A stretch of 64,000 nucleotides of DNA, taken from Methylomonas sp. GTDB taxonomy: Bacteria; Pseudomonadota; Gammaproteobacteria; Methylococcales; Methylomonadaceae. Each line of letters starts with the position of its first letter. Position 1 is the first letter of the stretch. The DNA lies in assembly GCA_002928965.1 (NCBI GenBank), contig PERU01000003.1, forward strand, positions 97,990 to 161,989, in the 5' to 3' direction. The notes beneath the pieces were generated by a model that worked only from the letters and a program-made list of their open reading frames with translations, was not told where the DNA came from and did no database searches. The position numbers were made by a program, and so were the translations under genes. Below, one piece after another: positions 8,488 to 19,482 of the stretch.

Positions 8488-8685
8488 TTAAGCATTTAGC
8501 TCTTTGATAGCGGCGTTAGCTTGATCGGCTTCCAATTTTTTTCGTTTGTCACATTTTTCTGTACAAACACAATTGCCTGTGCCGCCACAAGAACCTTTGA
8601 TGGCATTGCGTCCAAAAAGCACGCCTACGGCCATGATTGCAATCACAATCAACATAAATATGAAAGTAGCTAAAAAATATCCCAT
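8488..8685 (-). CDS. nqrM: NqrM, Na+-NQR maturation factor
   Basis: A 65-residue membrane protein with one N-terminal transmembrane helix (residues 3-24), then the family hallmark GRNAIKGSCGG and a Cys-rich segment CVCTEKC. NqrM is required for assembly of the NQR complex and is thought to deliver iron for the Cys-bound iron centre between NqrD and NqrE. It follows nqrF as in other bacteria, but a terminator-like hairpin lies between the two genes. Confidence 0.92.
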   Translation of the reverse strand: MGYFLATFIFMLIVIAIMAVGVLFGRNAIKGSCGGTGNCVCTEKCDKRKKLEADQANAAIKELNA

Positions 8686-8733
8686 TATCGTAATCCTATC
8701 TCTGTTATCTAATCAATTACAGCCAGATATAAC

Positions 8734-8770
8734 AAAAAACGAGGAGCAATTCTAAGATTGACTCCTCGTT
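8734..8770 (-). terminator. Rho-independent terminator after nqrF
   Basis: Read on the minus strand, an AACGAGGAG...CTCCTCGTT stem extends through TCAAT/ATTG with one bulge, about 13 bp in all, and is followed by TTTTGTT. It lies 22 bases past the nqrF stop and upstream of nqrM. It should end most transcripts of the nqr operon, leaving nqrM to read-through or its own promoter. Confidence 0.85.
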
Positions 8771-8791
8771 CCTTGTCAGCGTACCAGTTAA

Positions 8792-10009
8792 TTAACCGCC
8801 AAAATCATCCAGCATAATGTTTTCTGGATCGACACCATTAGCCAACAACATGTTAATCACCGACGAATTCATGATTGGAGGTCCGCACATGTAGTATTCA
8901 CAGTCTTCAGGATTTGGATGGTTTTTGAGAAACTCTTCAAACAAAACGTTATGAATGAATCCCGTGTAACCTTTCCAGTTGTCTTCAGGTAATGCATCAG
9001 ACAACGCAACATGCCATTCGAAATTGTCATTTTCTTTGGCGAGCATATCAAAATCTTCTACATAGAACATTTCACGTTTGCTACGTGCACCATACCAGAA
9101 GGTCATTTTGCGTTTTGACTTCAGTCTACGCAATTGGTCAAAGATATGAGAACGCATAGGCGCCATACCAGCACCACCACCGACAAATACCATTTCTGCG
9201 TCAGTCTCTTTGGCGAAGAACTCACCGTAAGGACCAGAAACAAACACTTTATCACCGGGCTTCAGGTTAAAAATGAATGATGACATGATGCCAGGAGCGA
9301 CACCATCAGTCCCAGGCGGCGGGGTTGCAATCCTGACATTCAGCATGATTTCTTTTTCTTCAGGATAAGAAGCCATTGAGTAAGCACGTAATGTAGGCTC
9401 TTTTACATCTGACACATAACGCCAAAGGTTGAACTTATCCCAATCCGGACGATATTCATCTGCAACATCCATATCCGAATATTTTGATACATGTGGAGGA
9501 CATTCGATCTGGATATAACCCCCAGCACGGTAATTGATTGCTTCGCCTTCAGGCAGTTCAAGTACCAGTTCTTTGATGAATGTAGCCACATTGTCGTTTG
9601 ACTTAACAGTACATTCCCATTTTTTTACCCCAAATACACTGTCTTCAACTTCAATATCCATATTCTGCTTGACAGACACTTGGCAAGCCAATCGTTCGCC
9701 GTGAGCAGCTTCACGCTTGGTAATGTGTGACAGTTCAGTTGGCAAAATATCGCCGCCGCCGCTATGGACTTTGACCTTACATTGACCGCATGTACCACCG
9801 CCGCCACATGCTGACGAAACAAACAGTTGGTTATCCGCTAAAACCGAAAGTAACTTTGAGCCAACAGGCACATGGAGCTTCTTTTCATGATTGATCAGAA
9901 TTTCCACATCCCCAGAAGCCACAAGTTTGTTCTTGGCGCCTATGATTAGAAACACCAACGCAATCACGATGACCGTGAAGAAAATAACACCTAATGCAAT
10001 TTCCAGCAT
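8792..10009 (-). CDS. nqrF: Na+-translocating NADH:quinone reductase subunit F
   Basis: A 405-residue NADH-oxidising subunit and electron entry point of the Na+ pump. It has an N-terminal transmembrane helix (3-24) and a 2Fe-2S ferredoxin domain with Cys68, Cys74, Cys77 and Cys109 ([12 protein letters not shown]). An FAD-binding domain with RAYSMASYP follows, then an NADH domain with [12 protein letters not shown] and the C-terminal CGPPIM and LDDFGG. Length and spacing match Vibrio NqrF. It is the last structural gene of the nqr operon; the terminator lies right behind it. Confidence 0.98.
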   Translation of the reverse strand: MLEIALGVIFFTVIVIALVFLIIGAKNKLVASGDVEILINHEKKLHVPVGSKLLSVLADNQLFVSSACGGGGTCGQCKVKVHSGGGDILPTELSHITKREAAHGERLACQVSVKQNMDIEVEDSVFGVKKWECTVKSNDNVATFIKELVLELPEGEAINYRAGGYIQIECPPHVSKYSDMDVADEYRPDWDKFNLWRYVSDVKEPTLRAYSMASYPEEKEIMLNVRIATPPPGTDGVAPGIMSSFIFNLKPGDKVFVSGPYGEFFAKETDAEMVFVGGGAGMAPMRSHIFDQLRRLKSKRKMTFWYGARSKREMFYVEDFDMLAKENDNFEWHVALSDALPEDNWKGYTGFIHNVLFEEFLKNHPNPEDCEYYMCGPPIMNSSVINMLLANGVDPENIMLDDFGG

Positions 10010-10019
10010 TACGATACCC

Positions 10020-10628
10020 TTATAATTGAATTCCAGAGAAAGCCATGAAGCCCAGAGACATCAAGCCAGCGGTGATAAAAGTGATGCCCAAACCTTGTAG
10101 AGCAGCAGGAATATCACTGTATTTTAGTTTCTCGCGCACACCGGCCATGACAGTAATAGCCAAAGCCCACCCGAAACCACTACCAATACCGTAAACAACG
10201 CTCTCGCTGAAGTTATAGTCACGTTCAATCATGAATAAACTGCCAGCAAGAATTGCACAGTTAACGGTAATCAATGGTAAAAAGATACCCAAAGCCTGAT
10301 AGAGAGCAGGGAAAAATTTATCCAAAATCATCTCAAGGATTTGTACGATAGCAGCAATCATGCCGATACAACTCAATAAGCTTAAAAAGCTTAAATCGAC
10401 ACCGGTGATGCCTAACCATGACAATGCATCTTCCTTCAACAAGGTCTGATAGATAAAATTATTGGCAGGAACCGTCAAGGTTTGGACCACCATGACCGCA
10501 ATACCTAAGCCCATAGCAGTAGAAATCTTTTTGGAAACAGCCAGGAATGTACACATCCCCAAGAAGAAGGACAATGCCAGGTTTTCAATAAAAACCGCTT
10601 TAACAAATAAACTGATATAGGCTTCCAT
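10020..10628 (-). CDS. nqrE: Na+-translocating NADH:quinone reductase subunit E
   Basis: A 202-residue integral membrane subunit with six predicted helices. It starts [34 protein letters not shown] and holds the conserved second half-site [14 protein letters not shown] (here VNCAILAG). With NqrD it forms the inverted-topology pair that coordinates the intramembrane iron centre through conserved cysteines. It overlaps the nqrD stop by one base (TAATG) and is followed by nqrF after 10 bases. Confidence 0.97.
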   Translation of the reverse strand: MEAYISLFVKAVFIENLALSFFLGMCTFLAVSKKISTAMGLGIAVMVVQTLTVPANNFIYQTLLKEDALSWLGITGVDLSFLSLLSCIGMIAAIVQILEMILDKFFPALYQALGIFLPLITVNCAILAGSLFMIERDYNFSESVVYGIGSGFGWALAITVMAGVREKLKYSDIPAALQGLGITFITAGLMSLGFMAFSGIQL

Positions 10629-11296
10629 TAGTGGTGCCCTCCTTCACCGTGAGCAATCGCCATGATTTTGAACTCGTTATGTTCAACCTGCTTGGGTTTC
10701 CAGGTACGGAAAGCCCAAATGATCAAGCCGATAATAAAAAACGCACTTGGAGGTAATAACATCATGCCGTTGGGTACGTACCATCCACCGTCTTTTACCA
10801 ATGGCAAAACATCAAAACCCAATAGCTTACCTGAGCCTAAAGTTTCTCTGAACAATGCAACAATAATCAGTATCAGGCTGTAACCCATACCATTACCAAT
10901 GCCATCAATGAAGCTTTGCAAAGGTGGGTTTTTCATTGCGTAGGCTTCGGCACGACCCATAACGATACAGTTGGTTATGATCAATCCAACAAATACCGAT
11001 AATTTTTTACTGACCTCAAATGCAAAAGCTTTCAGCAATTGATCAACCACGATAACCAGGGAAGCAATAATGATCATCTGCACGATGATCCTTATGCTGC
11101 TAGGCGCGTGATTACGAACTGCACTGATAGCTGCACTGGAACAGGCGGTAACTGAGGTTAGCGCCATTGCCATGATCAGCGATGTAGACATTTGTGAGGT
11201 TACCGCCAGCGCAGAACAGACCCCGAGTACCTGTAAGGTAATCGGGTTGTTATCGACCAACGGTTCGAATAATACTTTTTTAGTTTCTTTATCCAT
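10628..11296 (-). CDS. nqrD: Na+-translocating NADH:quinone reductase subunit D
   Basis: A 222-residue integral membrane subunit. Conserved NqrD features are [22 protein letters not shown] near the start, [21 protein letters not shown] in the middle and [21 protein letters not shown]. Its cysteine pairs with that of NqrE at the iron centre. The C-terminal tail ([17 protein letters not shown]) is somewhat longer than the usual 210-residue protein and is His-rich. It lies between nqrC (9-base gap) and nqrE (one-base overlap). Confidence 0.97.
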   Translation of the reverse strand: MDKETKKVLFEPLVDNNPITLQVLGVCSALAVTSQMSTSLIMAMALTSVTACSSAAISAVRNHAPSSIRIIVQMIIIASLVIVVDQLLKAFAFEVSKKLSVFVGLIITNCIVMGRAEAYAMKNPPLQSFIDGIGNGMGYSLILIIVALFRETLGSGKLLGFDVLPLVKDGGWYVPNGMMLLPPSAFFIIGLIIWAFRTWKPKQVEHNEFKIMAIAHGEGGHH

Positions 11297-11305
11297 TATT
11301 TTGCC

Positions 11306-12169
11306 CTAGCCGTTTTTTCTAATTTTGTTCAGATAGGAAGCGAAGCCTTCAGAACCCATCCAATATTGAATCAGATTGCTGACGCCGCGACTGGTTAAAG
11401 TAGCTCCAGCCAAACCGTCAACCTTACTAACTGAATCCGGGCGACTGGTGTCGACAGTGCCTTTAACCAAGGTTAACGCAACGTCACCGTTTTCGGCATA
11501 GACTTTTTTGCCTTTCCACAGTGCGCGCCAGTTTGGATTAACAACTTCGCCCCCCAAGCCCGGTGTTTCACCTTGGTCGTAGAGATTGATACTTTGCACA
11601 GTTTGACCATCAGCTTCTAACGCCAGAAAACCATACATTGTTGACCACAAACCATAACCGTTGATAGGTAAAATAATGGATTGCAGTTTATCGCCATCTT
11701 TGACCAAAAACACTTTAGTGTATTTGGCTTTGGTACGAATACTGGCAATGTCTTTTTCAACAGGAATGATTTCATTTTGAGCCGGGTCCTTGGCTGCTTT
11801 ACGTTGATCAAATTCATCAGCATTCATGCCTTCAACATAGTCACCGGTTTTTAAATCAACCAATTTGGCTTCAATACTTTCTTTGAACGCTTGATCAATA
11901 TCGGTTCCATCCTGCAGTAACCCTGCCACATCAAGAATATTCTTCTTCATGTCCAGGGCTTTGTTATAGCTTTGCAGAGGTCTTAGAGCAACAGTCGCCA
12001 AGGATACCAATACAGCACAAACCAGACATAATGCTAGTGCGACATTAATGGTTTTTTCCAGGCTATCGTTACTTAAAGCCAGGATTCTGTCGGCATAAAC
12101 TCTGAACTGTTCGTAATATTTAGAGAGTTGCTCGTTAAAATTAAAAGTTTTTTTCTCGGCATTAAGCAT
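11306..12169 (-). CDS. nqrC: Na+-translocating NADH:quinone reductase subunit C
   Basis: A 287-residue membrane-anchored flavoprotein. A transmembrane helix lies at about residues 41-62, and the periplasmic domain ends with the flavinylation motif [10 protein letters not shown]. Thr257 in GAT is the expected attachment point of FMN by ApbE through a phosphoester bond. The start at 12169 is chosen because it has a good ribosome site (AAGGA) and overlaps the nqrB stop by 8 bases. The frame stays open to 12217 but would then overlap nqrB much more. Even so, about 40 residues precede the membrane helix, longer than the N-terminus in Vibrio-type NqrC. Confidence 0.95.
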   Translation of the reverse strand: MLNAEKKTFNFNEQLSKYYEQFRVYADRILALSNDSLEKTINVALALCLVCAVLVSLATVALRPLQSYNKALDMKKNILDVAGLLQDGTDIDQAFKESIEAKLVDLKTGDYVEGMNADEFDQRKAAKDPAQNEIIPVEKDIASIRTKAKYTKVFLVKDGDKLQSIILPINGYGLWSTMYGFLALEADGQTVQSINLYDQGETPGLGGEVVNPNWRALWKGKKVYAENGDVALTLVKGTVDTSRPDSVSKVDGLAGATLTSRGVSNLIQYWMGSEGFASYLNKIRKNG

Positions 12170-13361
12170 GGCGTTTAATCCTTCTTCTGATATTTGCTTG
12201 GACAACAAAGTAATCAATCAATGGTGCAAACATGTTTGAGAAAAGAATTGCAAGCATCACACCTTCGGGAAACGCAGGATTGATAACCCGGATGATGATG
12301 ATCATGACGCCAATCAAGGCACCATAAACCCAGCGTCCTGTGTCAGTTACCGTAGCGGAAACTGGATCGGTTGCCATAAACACTGTACCAAAAGCAAAGC
12401 CTCCCAAAACCATATGCCAATACCAAGGTATCGCAAACATTGGATTAGTTGAGCTACCAATTAAATTGAGCAATGATGACATCGCAATCATGCCGAGCAA
12501 TACACCGGCCATGATTCGGTAAGAAGCAACACGGGTATAAAGCAAAAATGCAGCCCCTAGCAAACATGCGAGAGTGGAAGTCTCGCCAATCGAACCGGGA
12601 ATAAAACCTAAGAAAGCCTGTATCCAGCTAAAACTTGCGGTGATAGATTCCAAGCCTCCGGCAGATGCCAAAGACAGTGCAGTTGCACCGCTGTAACCAT
12701 CCACTGCAACCCATACGGCGTCACCTGAAATCGACGCAGGGTAAGCAAAGAATAAGAATGCACGACCAGTCAATGCAGGATTCAGGAAATTTTTGCCAGT
12801 ACCACCAAATACTTCTTTGCCCATGACAATGCCAAATGAAATACCCAGAGCAACTTGCCATAATGGCATGTCTGGCGGCATGATCAGCGTATAGAGCATG
12901 GAAGACACCAGGAAGCCTTCGTTAACCTCGTGTTTACGTACGGTAGCAAATAATACTTCCCAAACACCACCTACAGCCAACGTTGTGATGTAAATTGGAA
13001 AAAAATACAACATACCGTGAATCAAGCATGACAACGGATTGTAAGGGTTATAGCCGAACAAACCCATAATCAGACTACGCCAACCATTGGTTTCTTCCAG
13101 TCCCATGCCTTTCATAGCCAAGTTGGCTTGATAACCTGTGTTAAACCAAGCCATCAGAATACAAAACGCCGTAGCTATCACCACGAAAGTCATAGTACGT
13201 TTCAGGTCATTGCCATCTCGAACATGGGTTTTTCCGCGTGTTACATCGGACGGCGTGTAAATGAAAGTATCCACCATCTCATAAAGACCGTAATACTTCT
13301 CAAACTTGCCGCCCTTTGTAAAATGCGGCTCTATGCTATCTAATAAGTCTCTAGCCGACAT
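12162..13361 (-). CDS. nqrB: Na+-translocating NADH:quinone reductase subunit B
   Basis: A 399-residue membrane subunit with about ten helices. It carries the second covalent FMN site, [10 protein letters not shown], with Thr227 as the expected flavinylated residue. The preceding conserved block [28 protein letters not shown] is an NqrB signature. Riboflavin and quinone are bound by this subunit in the characterised enzymes. It begins immediately after nqrA (adjacent codons) and overlaps nqrC by 8 bases. Confidence 0.98.
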   Translation of the reverse strand: MSARDLLDSIEPHFTKGGKFEKYYGLYEMVDTFIYTPSDVTRGKTHVRDGNDLKRTMTFVVIATAFCILMAWFNTGYQANLAMKGMGLEETNGWRSLIMGLFGYNPYNPLSCLIHGMLYFFPIYITTLAVGGVWEVLFATVRKHEVNEGFLVSSMLYTLIMPPDMPLWQVALGISFGIVMGKEVFGGTGKNFLNPALTGRAFLFFAYPASISGDAVWVAVDGYSGATALSLASAGGLESITASFSWIQAFLGFIPGSIGETSTLACLLGAAFLLYTRVASYRIMAGVLLGMIAMSSLLNLIGSSTNPMFAIPWYWHMVLGGFAFGTVFMATDPVSATVTDTGRWVYGALIGVMIIIIRVINPAFPEGVMLAILFSNMFAPLIDYFVVQANIRRRIKRHA

Positions 13362-14771
<1,410 letters not shown>

Positions 14772-14881
14772 TCAGGACAGTTCAAGACATCAAACTTGGA
14801 CATTACACCATAACTTACAGGCTTACTCAACGACAAATCGCCTAACAAAAGCAGGAGCAATACTTGAAAATTTTGAATTTA

Positions 14882-15610
14882 TCAGATGTCGATTATCTTA
14901 TTTATATCGAATTCGGGCACAACCCGTCGCCCAACATAACCACGGGTATTACTCAAAATACGTGCATCGGCAATCCGGTAATCCCCCATATTATGGACAT
15001 GCCCATGAAACCAGGCCGCTATTTCATATTCATGAAACAATCCTTTCAAATCGTTGCAATATGCCATCTTTTTCAAGGCATTTGGTGTTTCAATCCAGCT
15101 CCATTGAGTAGGTGCATGATGAGTTACAACCACAGTCTTTCCTTGAAACGGCTTAGACAGCTGAATTTCCAACCATGCTTTTGCCTCTTGGTGTAACGCT
15201 GAAAAATGGGCTTGGTTGAAAGTGTCGTCTCTAAATCGAATTTTGCGAAAATCGTTCAGTGTCTTGCCAATAGCTTCGGCTTTTTCGATACCATCAATAA
15301 AAAGATCGGTCCATAATGTGCACCCCAAAAAACGTGTGCCTTGAAATAGAAATTCATCCTTTTCAAGAAAATGTATGTTTGATCCTGCGCACTCTTGGCG
15401 TAAAACACTTAAAACAGTATTGTACTCGCCATTATAGAATTCATGGTTTCCGGCGATGTAAACAACTGGTTTGCCAATGGTTTTCAGCCAGGCAACCCCT
15501 TGGATAAAAACCCCAATATCCCCTGCCGCAACTATTACATCGGCATCGGTCTCCGGCAAAGATTGCTCGCCAAACTCTAAATGCACATCTGAAAAGTAAT
15601 TAATCCTCAC
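14882..15610 (-). CDS. Metallophosphoesterase (calcineurin-like)
   Basis: A 242-residue cytoplasmic phosphoesterase with all metal-binding motifs of the calcineurin-like superfamily. These are FSDVHLE (Asp8, His10), AAGDIG near residue 32, AGNHEFY near residue 55, THHAPT near residue 165 and GHVHNMGDY near residue 205. The substrate is unknown. Members of this subgroup are simply called serine/threonine-phosphatase-like or metallophosphoesterases. It is upstream of nqrA on the same strand but 173 bases away, so probably a separate unit. It is divergent from ispG. Confidence 0.9.
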   Translation of the reverse strand: MRINYFSDVHLEFGEQSLPETDADVIVAAGDIGVFIQGVAWLKTIGKPVVYIAGNHEFYNGEYNTVLSVLRQECAGSNIHFLEKDEFLFQGTRFLGCTLWTDLFIDGIEKAEAIGKTLNDFRKIRFRDDTFNQAHFSALHQEAKAWLEIQLSKPFQGKTVVVTHHAPTQWSWIETPNALKKMAYCNDLKGLFHEYEIAAWFHGHVHNMGDYRIADARILSNTRGYVGRRVVPEFDINKIIDI

Positions 15611-15711
15611 AATTTGCTCTTTCGTCTTCCATCGTAGAGAGTATAATTCTATAAACTAAGTAATTTAGTTGGTATTTTTAGATAACTTTGACTTTTCGCA
15701 AATAAAATTCT

Positions 15712-16932
15712 ATGTCGATTAGCCCCAGAAAAAACACACAACAAGTTTTAATCGGTAACATCAAGGTAGGTGGTGGTGCCCCTATTGTAGTCCAATCCAT
15801 GACTAACACCGATACCGCTGATGTGGCAGCCAGTGTTCAACAAATCATGGAATTATCAATTGCCGGTTCAGAAATGGTCAGGATCACGGTTGACCGTGAA
15901 GAGTCAGCTCAAGCCGTTCCGGAAATTGTAAATCGTCTGGTACAAAAAGGTTTTTCAGTTCCGATTATCGGCGACTTTCATTTTAACGGCCACAAGTTAT
16001 TAGAGAAATACCCGGATTGCGCTCAGGCACTCTCCAAATATCGCATCAATCCGGGCAACGTCGGCAAAGGAAAAGCGCGTGACCCCCAGTTTCAACAAAT
16101 GATTGAGTTTGCCTGCAAATATAACAAGCCAGTTAGAATTGGTGTCAATGGCGGCAGTCTGGATCAAGCAGTGTTAACTCGTTTACTTGACGAAAATAGA
16201 CTCCTCGCTCAGCCTAAGGGATTGCCGGCCATCACACGTGAAGCTATCGTACTGTCAGCGCTGGAAAGCGCTGCTAAAGCCGAGGAAATAGGCTTGGGCA
16301 AGGACAAAATCATCCTTTCTTGCAAAATCAGTAATGTGCAGGAATTAATCAGCATCTACGAAGATTTATCAAACCGCTGTGATTACGCCTTGCATCTTGG
16401 TCTAACTGAGGCTGGCATGGGCTCAAAAGGTATCGTTGCATCGTCTGCTGCGCTAGGAGTACTGATGCAGCAAGGTATTGGGGACACCATTCGCATTTCA
16501 TTAACGCCTGAACCCGGTGCAGCCAGAACCAAAGAAGTTGTAGTTGGACAGGAAATTCTGCAAACCATGGGCTTCCGTTCATTTACACCCATGGTAATCG
16601 CCTGCCCTGGGTGCGGTCGAACAACCAGCGATTATTTTCAAAAACTGGCACAGGAAATTCAGGCGTTTTTGCGTGATCAAATGCCTACCTGGAAAGATAA
16701 GTACAAAGGCGTTGAAAATATGGAAGTCGCGGTGATGGGTTGCGTCGTGAATGGTCCTGGCGAAAGTAAAAACGCCAATATTGGCATCAGTCTGCCAGGG
16801 ACTGGCGAAACACCTGTCGCTCCTGTATTTGAAGATGGGGTAAAAACGGTTACGTTGAAAGGTGACAATATTGCCGGTGAATTCCAGGCACTAGTTGAAC
16901 GTTACATCGAATCGCATTACAGCGCGCATTAA
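15712..16932 (+). CDS. ispG: 4-hydroxy-3-methylbut-2-en-1-yl diphosphate synthase
   Basis: A 406-residue enzyme of the MEP isoprenoid pathway that converts MEcPP to HMBPP with a 4Fe-4S cluster. Cluster ligands are Cys298 and Cys301 ([11 protein letters not shown]), Cys344 ([10 protein letters not shown]) and probably Glu351. The N-terminal TIM-barrel part carries [17 protein letters not shown] and RINPGNVG. Length is slightly over E. coli IspG (372), normal for this lineage. It is monocistronic and closed by a strong terminator. The next pathway enzyme, IspH, is also in this window at 40.7 kb. Confidence 0.98.
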   Translation: MSISPRKNTQQVLIGNIKVGGGAPIVVQSMTNTDTADVAASVQQIMELSIAGSEMVRITVDREESAQAVPEIVNRLVQKGFSVPIIGDFHFNGHKLLEKYPDCAQALSKYRINPGNVGKGKARDPQFQQMIEFACKYNKPVRIGVNGGSLDQAVLTRLLDENRLLAQPKGLPAITREAIVLSALESAAKAEEIGLGKDKIILSCKISNVQELISIYEDLSNRCDYALHLGLTEAGMGSKGIVASSAALGVLMQQGIGDTIRISLTPEPGAARTKEVVVGQEILQTMGFRSFTPMVIACPGCGRTTSDYFQKLAQEIQAFLRDQMPTWKDKYKGVENMEVAVMGCVVNGPGESKNANIGISLPGTGETPVAPVFEDGVKTVTLKGDNIAGEFQALVERYIESHYSAH

Positions 16933-16951
16933 CTAATGCGGAAACACATTA

Positions 16952-16976
16952 AGAGCGGTCAAAAGACCGCTTTTTT
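16952..16976 (+). terminator. Rho-independent terminator of ispG
   Basis: A stem AGCGGTC / GACCGCT with an AAAA loop followed by six T residues, 19 bases after the ispG stop. This is a textbook intrinsic terminator. The opposite strand lacks a comparable T tract, so it serves ispG rather than the convergent nnrS. Confidence 0.93.
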
Positions 16977-16993
16977 GTAACCATTGAATTGCG

Positions 16994-18169
16994 CTATCCA
17001 GGCTGCCCATCAACACGTGGCCCAGTCAAAATAGGCGAGTAGTAATAAGCAAACAACGAAAACGCTGCCAGCCAGCAATAACTTGATACCAACACGAAAC
17101 TCCCATACCACGCCGGCACCAAACTTGGCAAGAGGACTCGTAGCAAAGCAGCCAGATTGATGAAAATAAAGGCAATTGCCATAACATTGGACGCTTTGAG
17201 TGCACGACCGGTATGCCCTAAAGCTACCCTTGCCATCATACCCAGGGTCAAAACACCAATACCACCAATCGTAAAAGCATGTAAAGCCAGCGACGGCAAG
17301 ACCACGTTATAAGCAGTTAACGCCACCATGGCAAACCCCGCAATCAACCAGCCATAACCGATATATAACACCCACAGCAAAGGCACAAACCATACCCGAC
17401 CATCATACCAACCTGAAACACGCATAGTGTTTAGCGCAACAGCCAACACTGCAAAAATCATCAAAAATAAACCAGATACATTCAACATCAATAAACAAAA
17501 CACCACCAAACTGACAATGATGGTGGCAATATCGAGACCTTGATTACGAATACAGACAACGCCGGATAAACCACGCTCAGTGAAAAATGGAAATACCCTG
17601 CCGGAAATTACTAAAATCATTATGACGATAATCGACACAATTAGATTCAACCCCAACTTGGCAGTAGCATCAGTGACATCTAAAATTTCGGCATGAATCA
17701 ATGCATTTCCAAGCATCATCAGGATCAACAATGCGGTAAAAATAAGATTTTTATTAACATCCGTTTTGAATAGTGGCTTAGACACGAAATATGCCAAAAC
17801 TGGCAAGAATGCAAAATCAACAGCGGCAATCAATACGTCCGATAAAAGTTCCGAGTAAAAAGGTAACACTCTTCCATAAATCCACAGAAAAAATAAACAC
17901 GCCAATTGGTCAGGTGTAACGGTTTCCGTGTTTGTCCAATTTTTCACTGCGGTTAATAAAAAACCAGCAATAACCGCAGTAGAATAGCCCAACAGCATCT
18001 CATGTGCATGCCAATAAGTAGACGGATAATAATTATCGATATGCAACGAACCATTTGAGAGTGAATTCCAAACTGCAATCAATGCTAACGCCGATAGCCC
18101 TGCCAAGGCAAAAAAAGCCCTGAAACCCATAGCAAATAGTGGGTAATCAAAAACCGGTTTGTTCTTCAT
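16994..18169 (-). CDS. nnrS: NnrS family membrane protein
   Basis: A 391-residue protein of about twelve transmembrane helices. NnrS signatures are PLFAMGFRAFFALAG at the N-terminus, YWHAHEMLLGYSTAVIAGFLLTAV (a His-rich helix pair) and HAFTIGGIGVLTLGMMARVALGHTGR in the C-terminal half. NnrS is a haem- and copper-containing protein linked to protection from nitric oxide and nitrosative stress. Its start overlaps the 3' end of the DUF455 gene by 23 bases, so the two are co-translated. It is convergent with ispG, with the terminator between. Confidence 0.93.
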   Translation of the reverse strand: MKNKPVFDYPLFAMGFRAFFALAGLSALALIAVWNSLSNGSLHIDNYYPSTYWHAHEMLLGYSTAVIAGFLLTAVKNWTNTETVTPDQLACLFFLWIYGRVLPFYSELLSDVLIAAVDFAFLPVLAYFVSKPLFKTDVNKNLIFTALLILMMLGNALIHAEILDVTDATAKLGLNLIVSIIVIMILVISGRVFPFFTERGLSGVVCIRNQGLDIATIIVSLVVFCLLMLNVSGLFLMIFAVLAVALNTMRVSGWYDGRVWFVPLLWVLYIGYGWLIAGFAMVALTAYNVVLPSLALHAFTIGGIGVLTLGMMARVALGHTGRALKASNVMAIAFIFINLAALLRVLLPSLVPAWYGSFVLVSSYCWLAAFSLFAYYYSPILTGPRVDGQPG

Positions 18170-18971
18170 CTAACCTTCCCTCCAGCCAGTCTATTTCATT
18201 ATGCGAGAACCCGGCGATTATACGCACTTCTCTATTGAACGGCCCTTTGGGTTTGCCCTGGTAACAAGCCATGATTTTTTCTTTAAAGGTTTGCTCAGAA
18301 TCAAGGCCAAGTTGGTTGGAAAAATACTGAAACCAGTATGAACCTCGCTCGACGTGACCTATCTCATCCTGATAAATTCGGGTCAGAATGGCTACTCCAG
18401 CAGCATCGCCCATGGCGGTCAATTTATCAATCATGGCTGGTGTCACATCCAGGCCGCGTGCTTCCATACAACGTGGCACAACGGCCAGCCTTGCCAGAAC
18501 ATCATCAGCTGTTTCCACCGCATGCAACCATAAGCCCTGGTGTGCAGGCAGTTCGCCATAATCAGTATTTAATATCTGCAAATGCTTGCGAAGTAACTCG
18601 AAATGCTGCGCCTCTTCATCAGCAATTCTTAGCCAGTCACGATAGAACGCTTCTGGTAAGCCGGGAAATCGGTAGAGAATATCCCAAGCCAGATAAATCG
18701 CCATAAATTCAATATGGGCGAGAGCGTGAAAAAATGCGACCTTGCCGTCTGGAGTATCCAGTCTACGCCGCGGCATGTCGCGAGGCATCAGTAAAAGCGG
18801 TTTACTCGGAAACTGAGTATCGATGATAGGCTTGGGCTGGTCATTTGAATAAAATGATAGTTGACCAGCTTGTGCAAGGTATTGGGCTTGATGGGTTAAA
18901 TGGGTTTTTTGAGCTAGGTCCGCATCAAATAAACAGGCCTCAGCGAATTCGAATAAGGTATTCAAAAACAC
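18147..18971 (-). CDS. DUF455 ferritin-like protein
   Basis: A 274-residue helical protein of the DUF455 ferritin-like family. Two carboxylate/histidine motifs that look like a di-iron site are visible: HIEFMAIYLAWD followed by IADEEAQHFELL, and MEARGLDVTP followed by YQDEIGHVERG. Family members resemble MiaE-type di-iron hydroxylases by fold, but no substrate is established. The gene overlaps nnrS by 23 bases, so a metal- or oxygen/NO-related role would fit. That is inference from context. Confidence 0.85.
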   Translation of the reverse strand: MFLNTLFEFAEACLFDADLAQKTHLTHQAQYLAQAGQLSFYSNDQPKPIIDTQFPSKPLLLMPRDMPRRRLDTPDGKVAFFHALAHIEFMAIYLAWDILYRFPGLPEAFYRDWLRIADEEAQHFELLRKHLQILNTDYGELPAHQGLWLHAVETADDVLARLAVVPRCMEARGLDVTPAMIDKLTAMGDAAGVAILTRIYQDEIGHVERGSYWFQYFSNQLGLDSEQTFKEKIMACYQGKPKGPFNREVRIIAGFSHNEIDWLEGRLDEEQTGF

Positions 18972-19003
18972 GCCTCAATCAAAAACCCAATCAACATAGC
19001 CGA

Positions 19004-19393
19004 TTATTTTTTAGTCATGAAGAAATAAACCGTTTGGCATTTCAAAACCATTTGATTACCGTTTTTCTCGACGGCTTCGCAGGTTTCCATTTTTGAGCGG
19101 CCTGGGGCTGCCTGTTTGACTAATTTGCCGTCTTCAATCGAATAGTTTAGGACTGCACGGGTACTTTCAACCCGAGCATGTGAGTCGGAGTCTTGAGTGA
19201 CACCCTCGATGGTGCCATTGTTTTTAATATTCCAAGTGGTGTTAGTACTTCTGGCTTTACTACCGTCGCTATTCGATGATTCTTTATCAATTTGCCAATT
19301 CCCCAGCAAATCAGCTTGAGTTAACGGCACGCCTGCTACCGCAGAAAAAGATGCAAAAATCAAGATGGAAAACCAAAGCTGTTGGATACGCAT
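19004..19393 (-). CDS. Small exported hypothetical protein, 129 aa
   Basis: A signal peptide (MRIQQLWFSILIFASFSAVAG) is followed by about 108 residues with a lipocalin-like opening motif DLLGNWQID and alternating beta-type segments (TTWNIKNNGTIEGV, RAVLNYSIEDGKLV, KMETCEAVEKNGNQMVLKC). The two cysteines, in METCEAV and LKCQTV, could form a disulfide. No characterised homologue is recognised. It stands alone, 32 bases upstream of the DUF455 gene, and could be the first gene of the nnrS unit. Confidence 0.75.
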   Translation of the reverse strand: MRIQQLWFSILIFASFSAVAGVPLTQADLLGNWQIDKESSNSDGSKARSTNTTWNIKNNGTIEGVTQDSDSHARVESTRAVLNYSIEDGKLVKQAAPGRSKMETCEAVEKNGNQMVLKCQTVYFFMTKK

Positions 19394-19482
19394 ATTAAAA
19401 CCTTATGAATTATATTGAAAAGATCGATTGTAGCACAGGGCTTGACGGTTACGGGATTGTCAAAGACACGGCAGCCAAGTAA

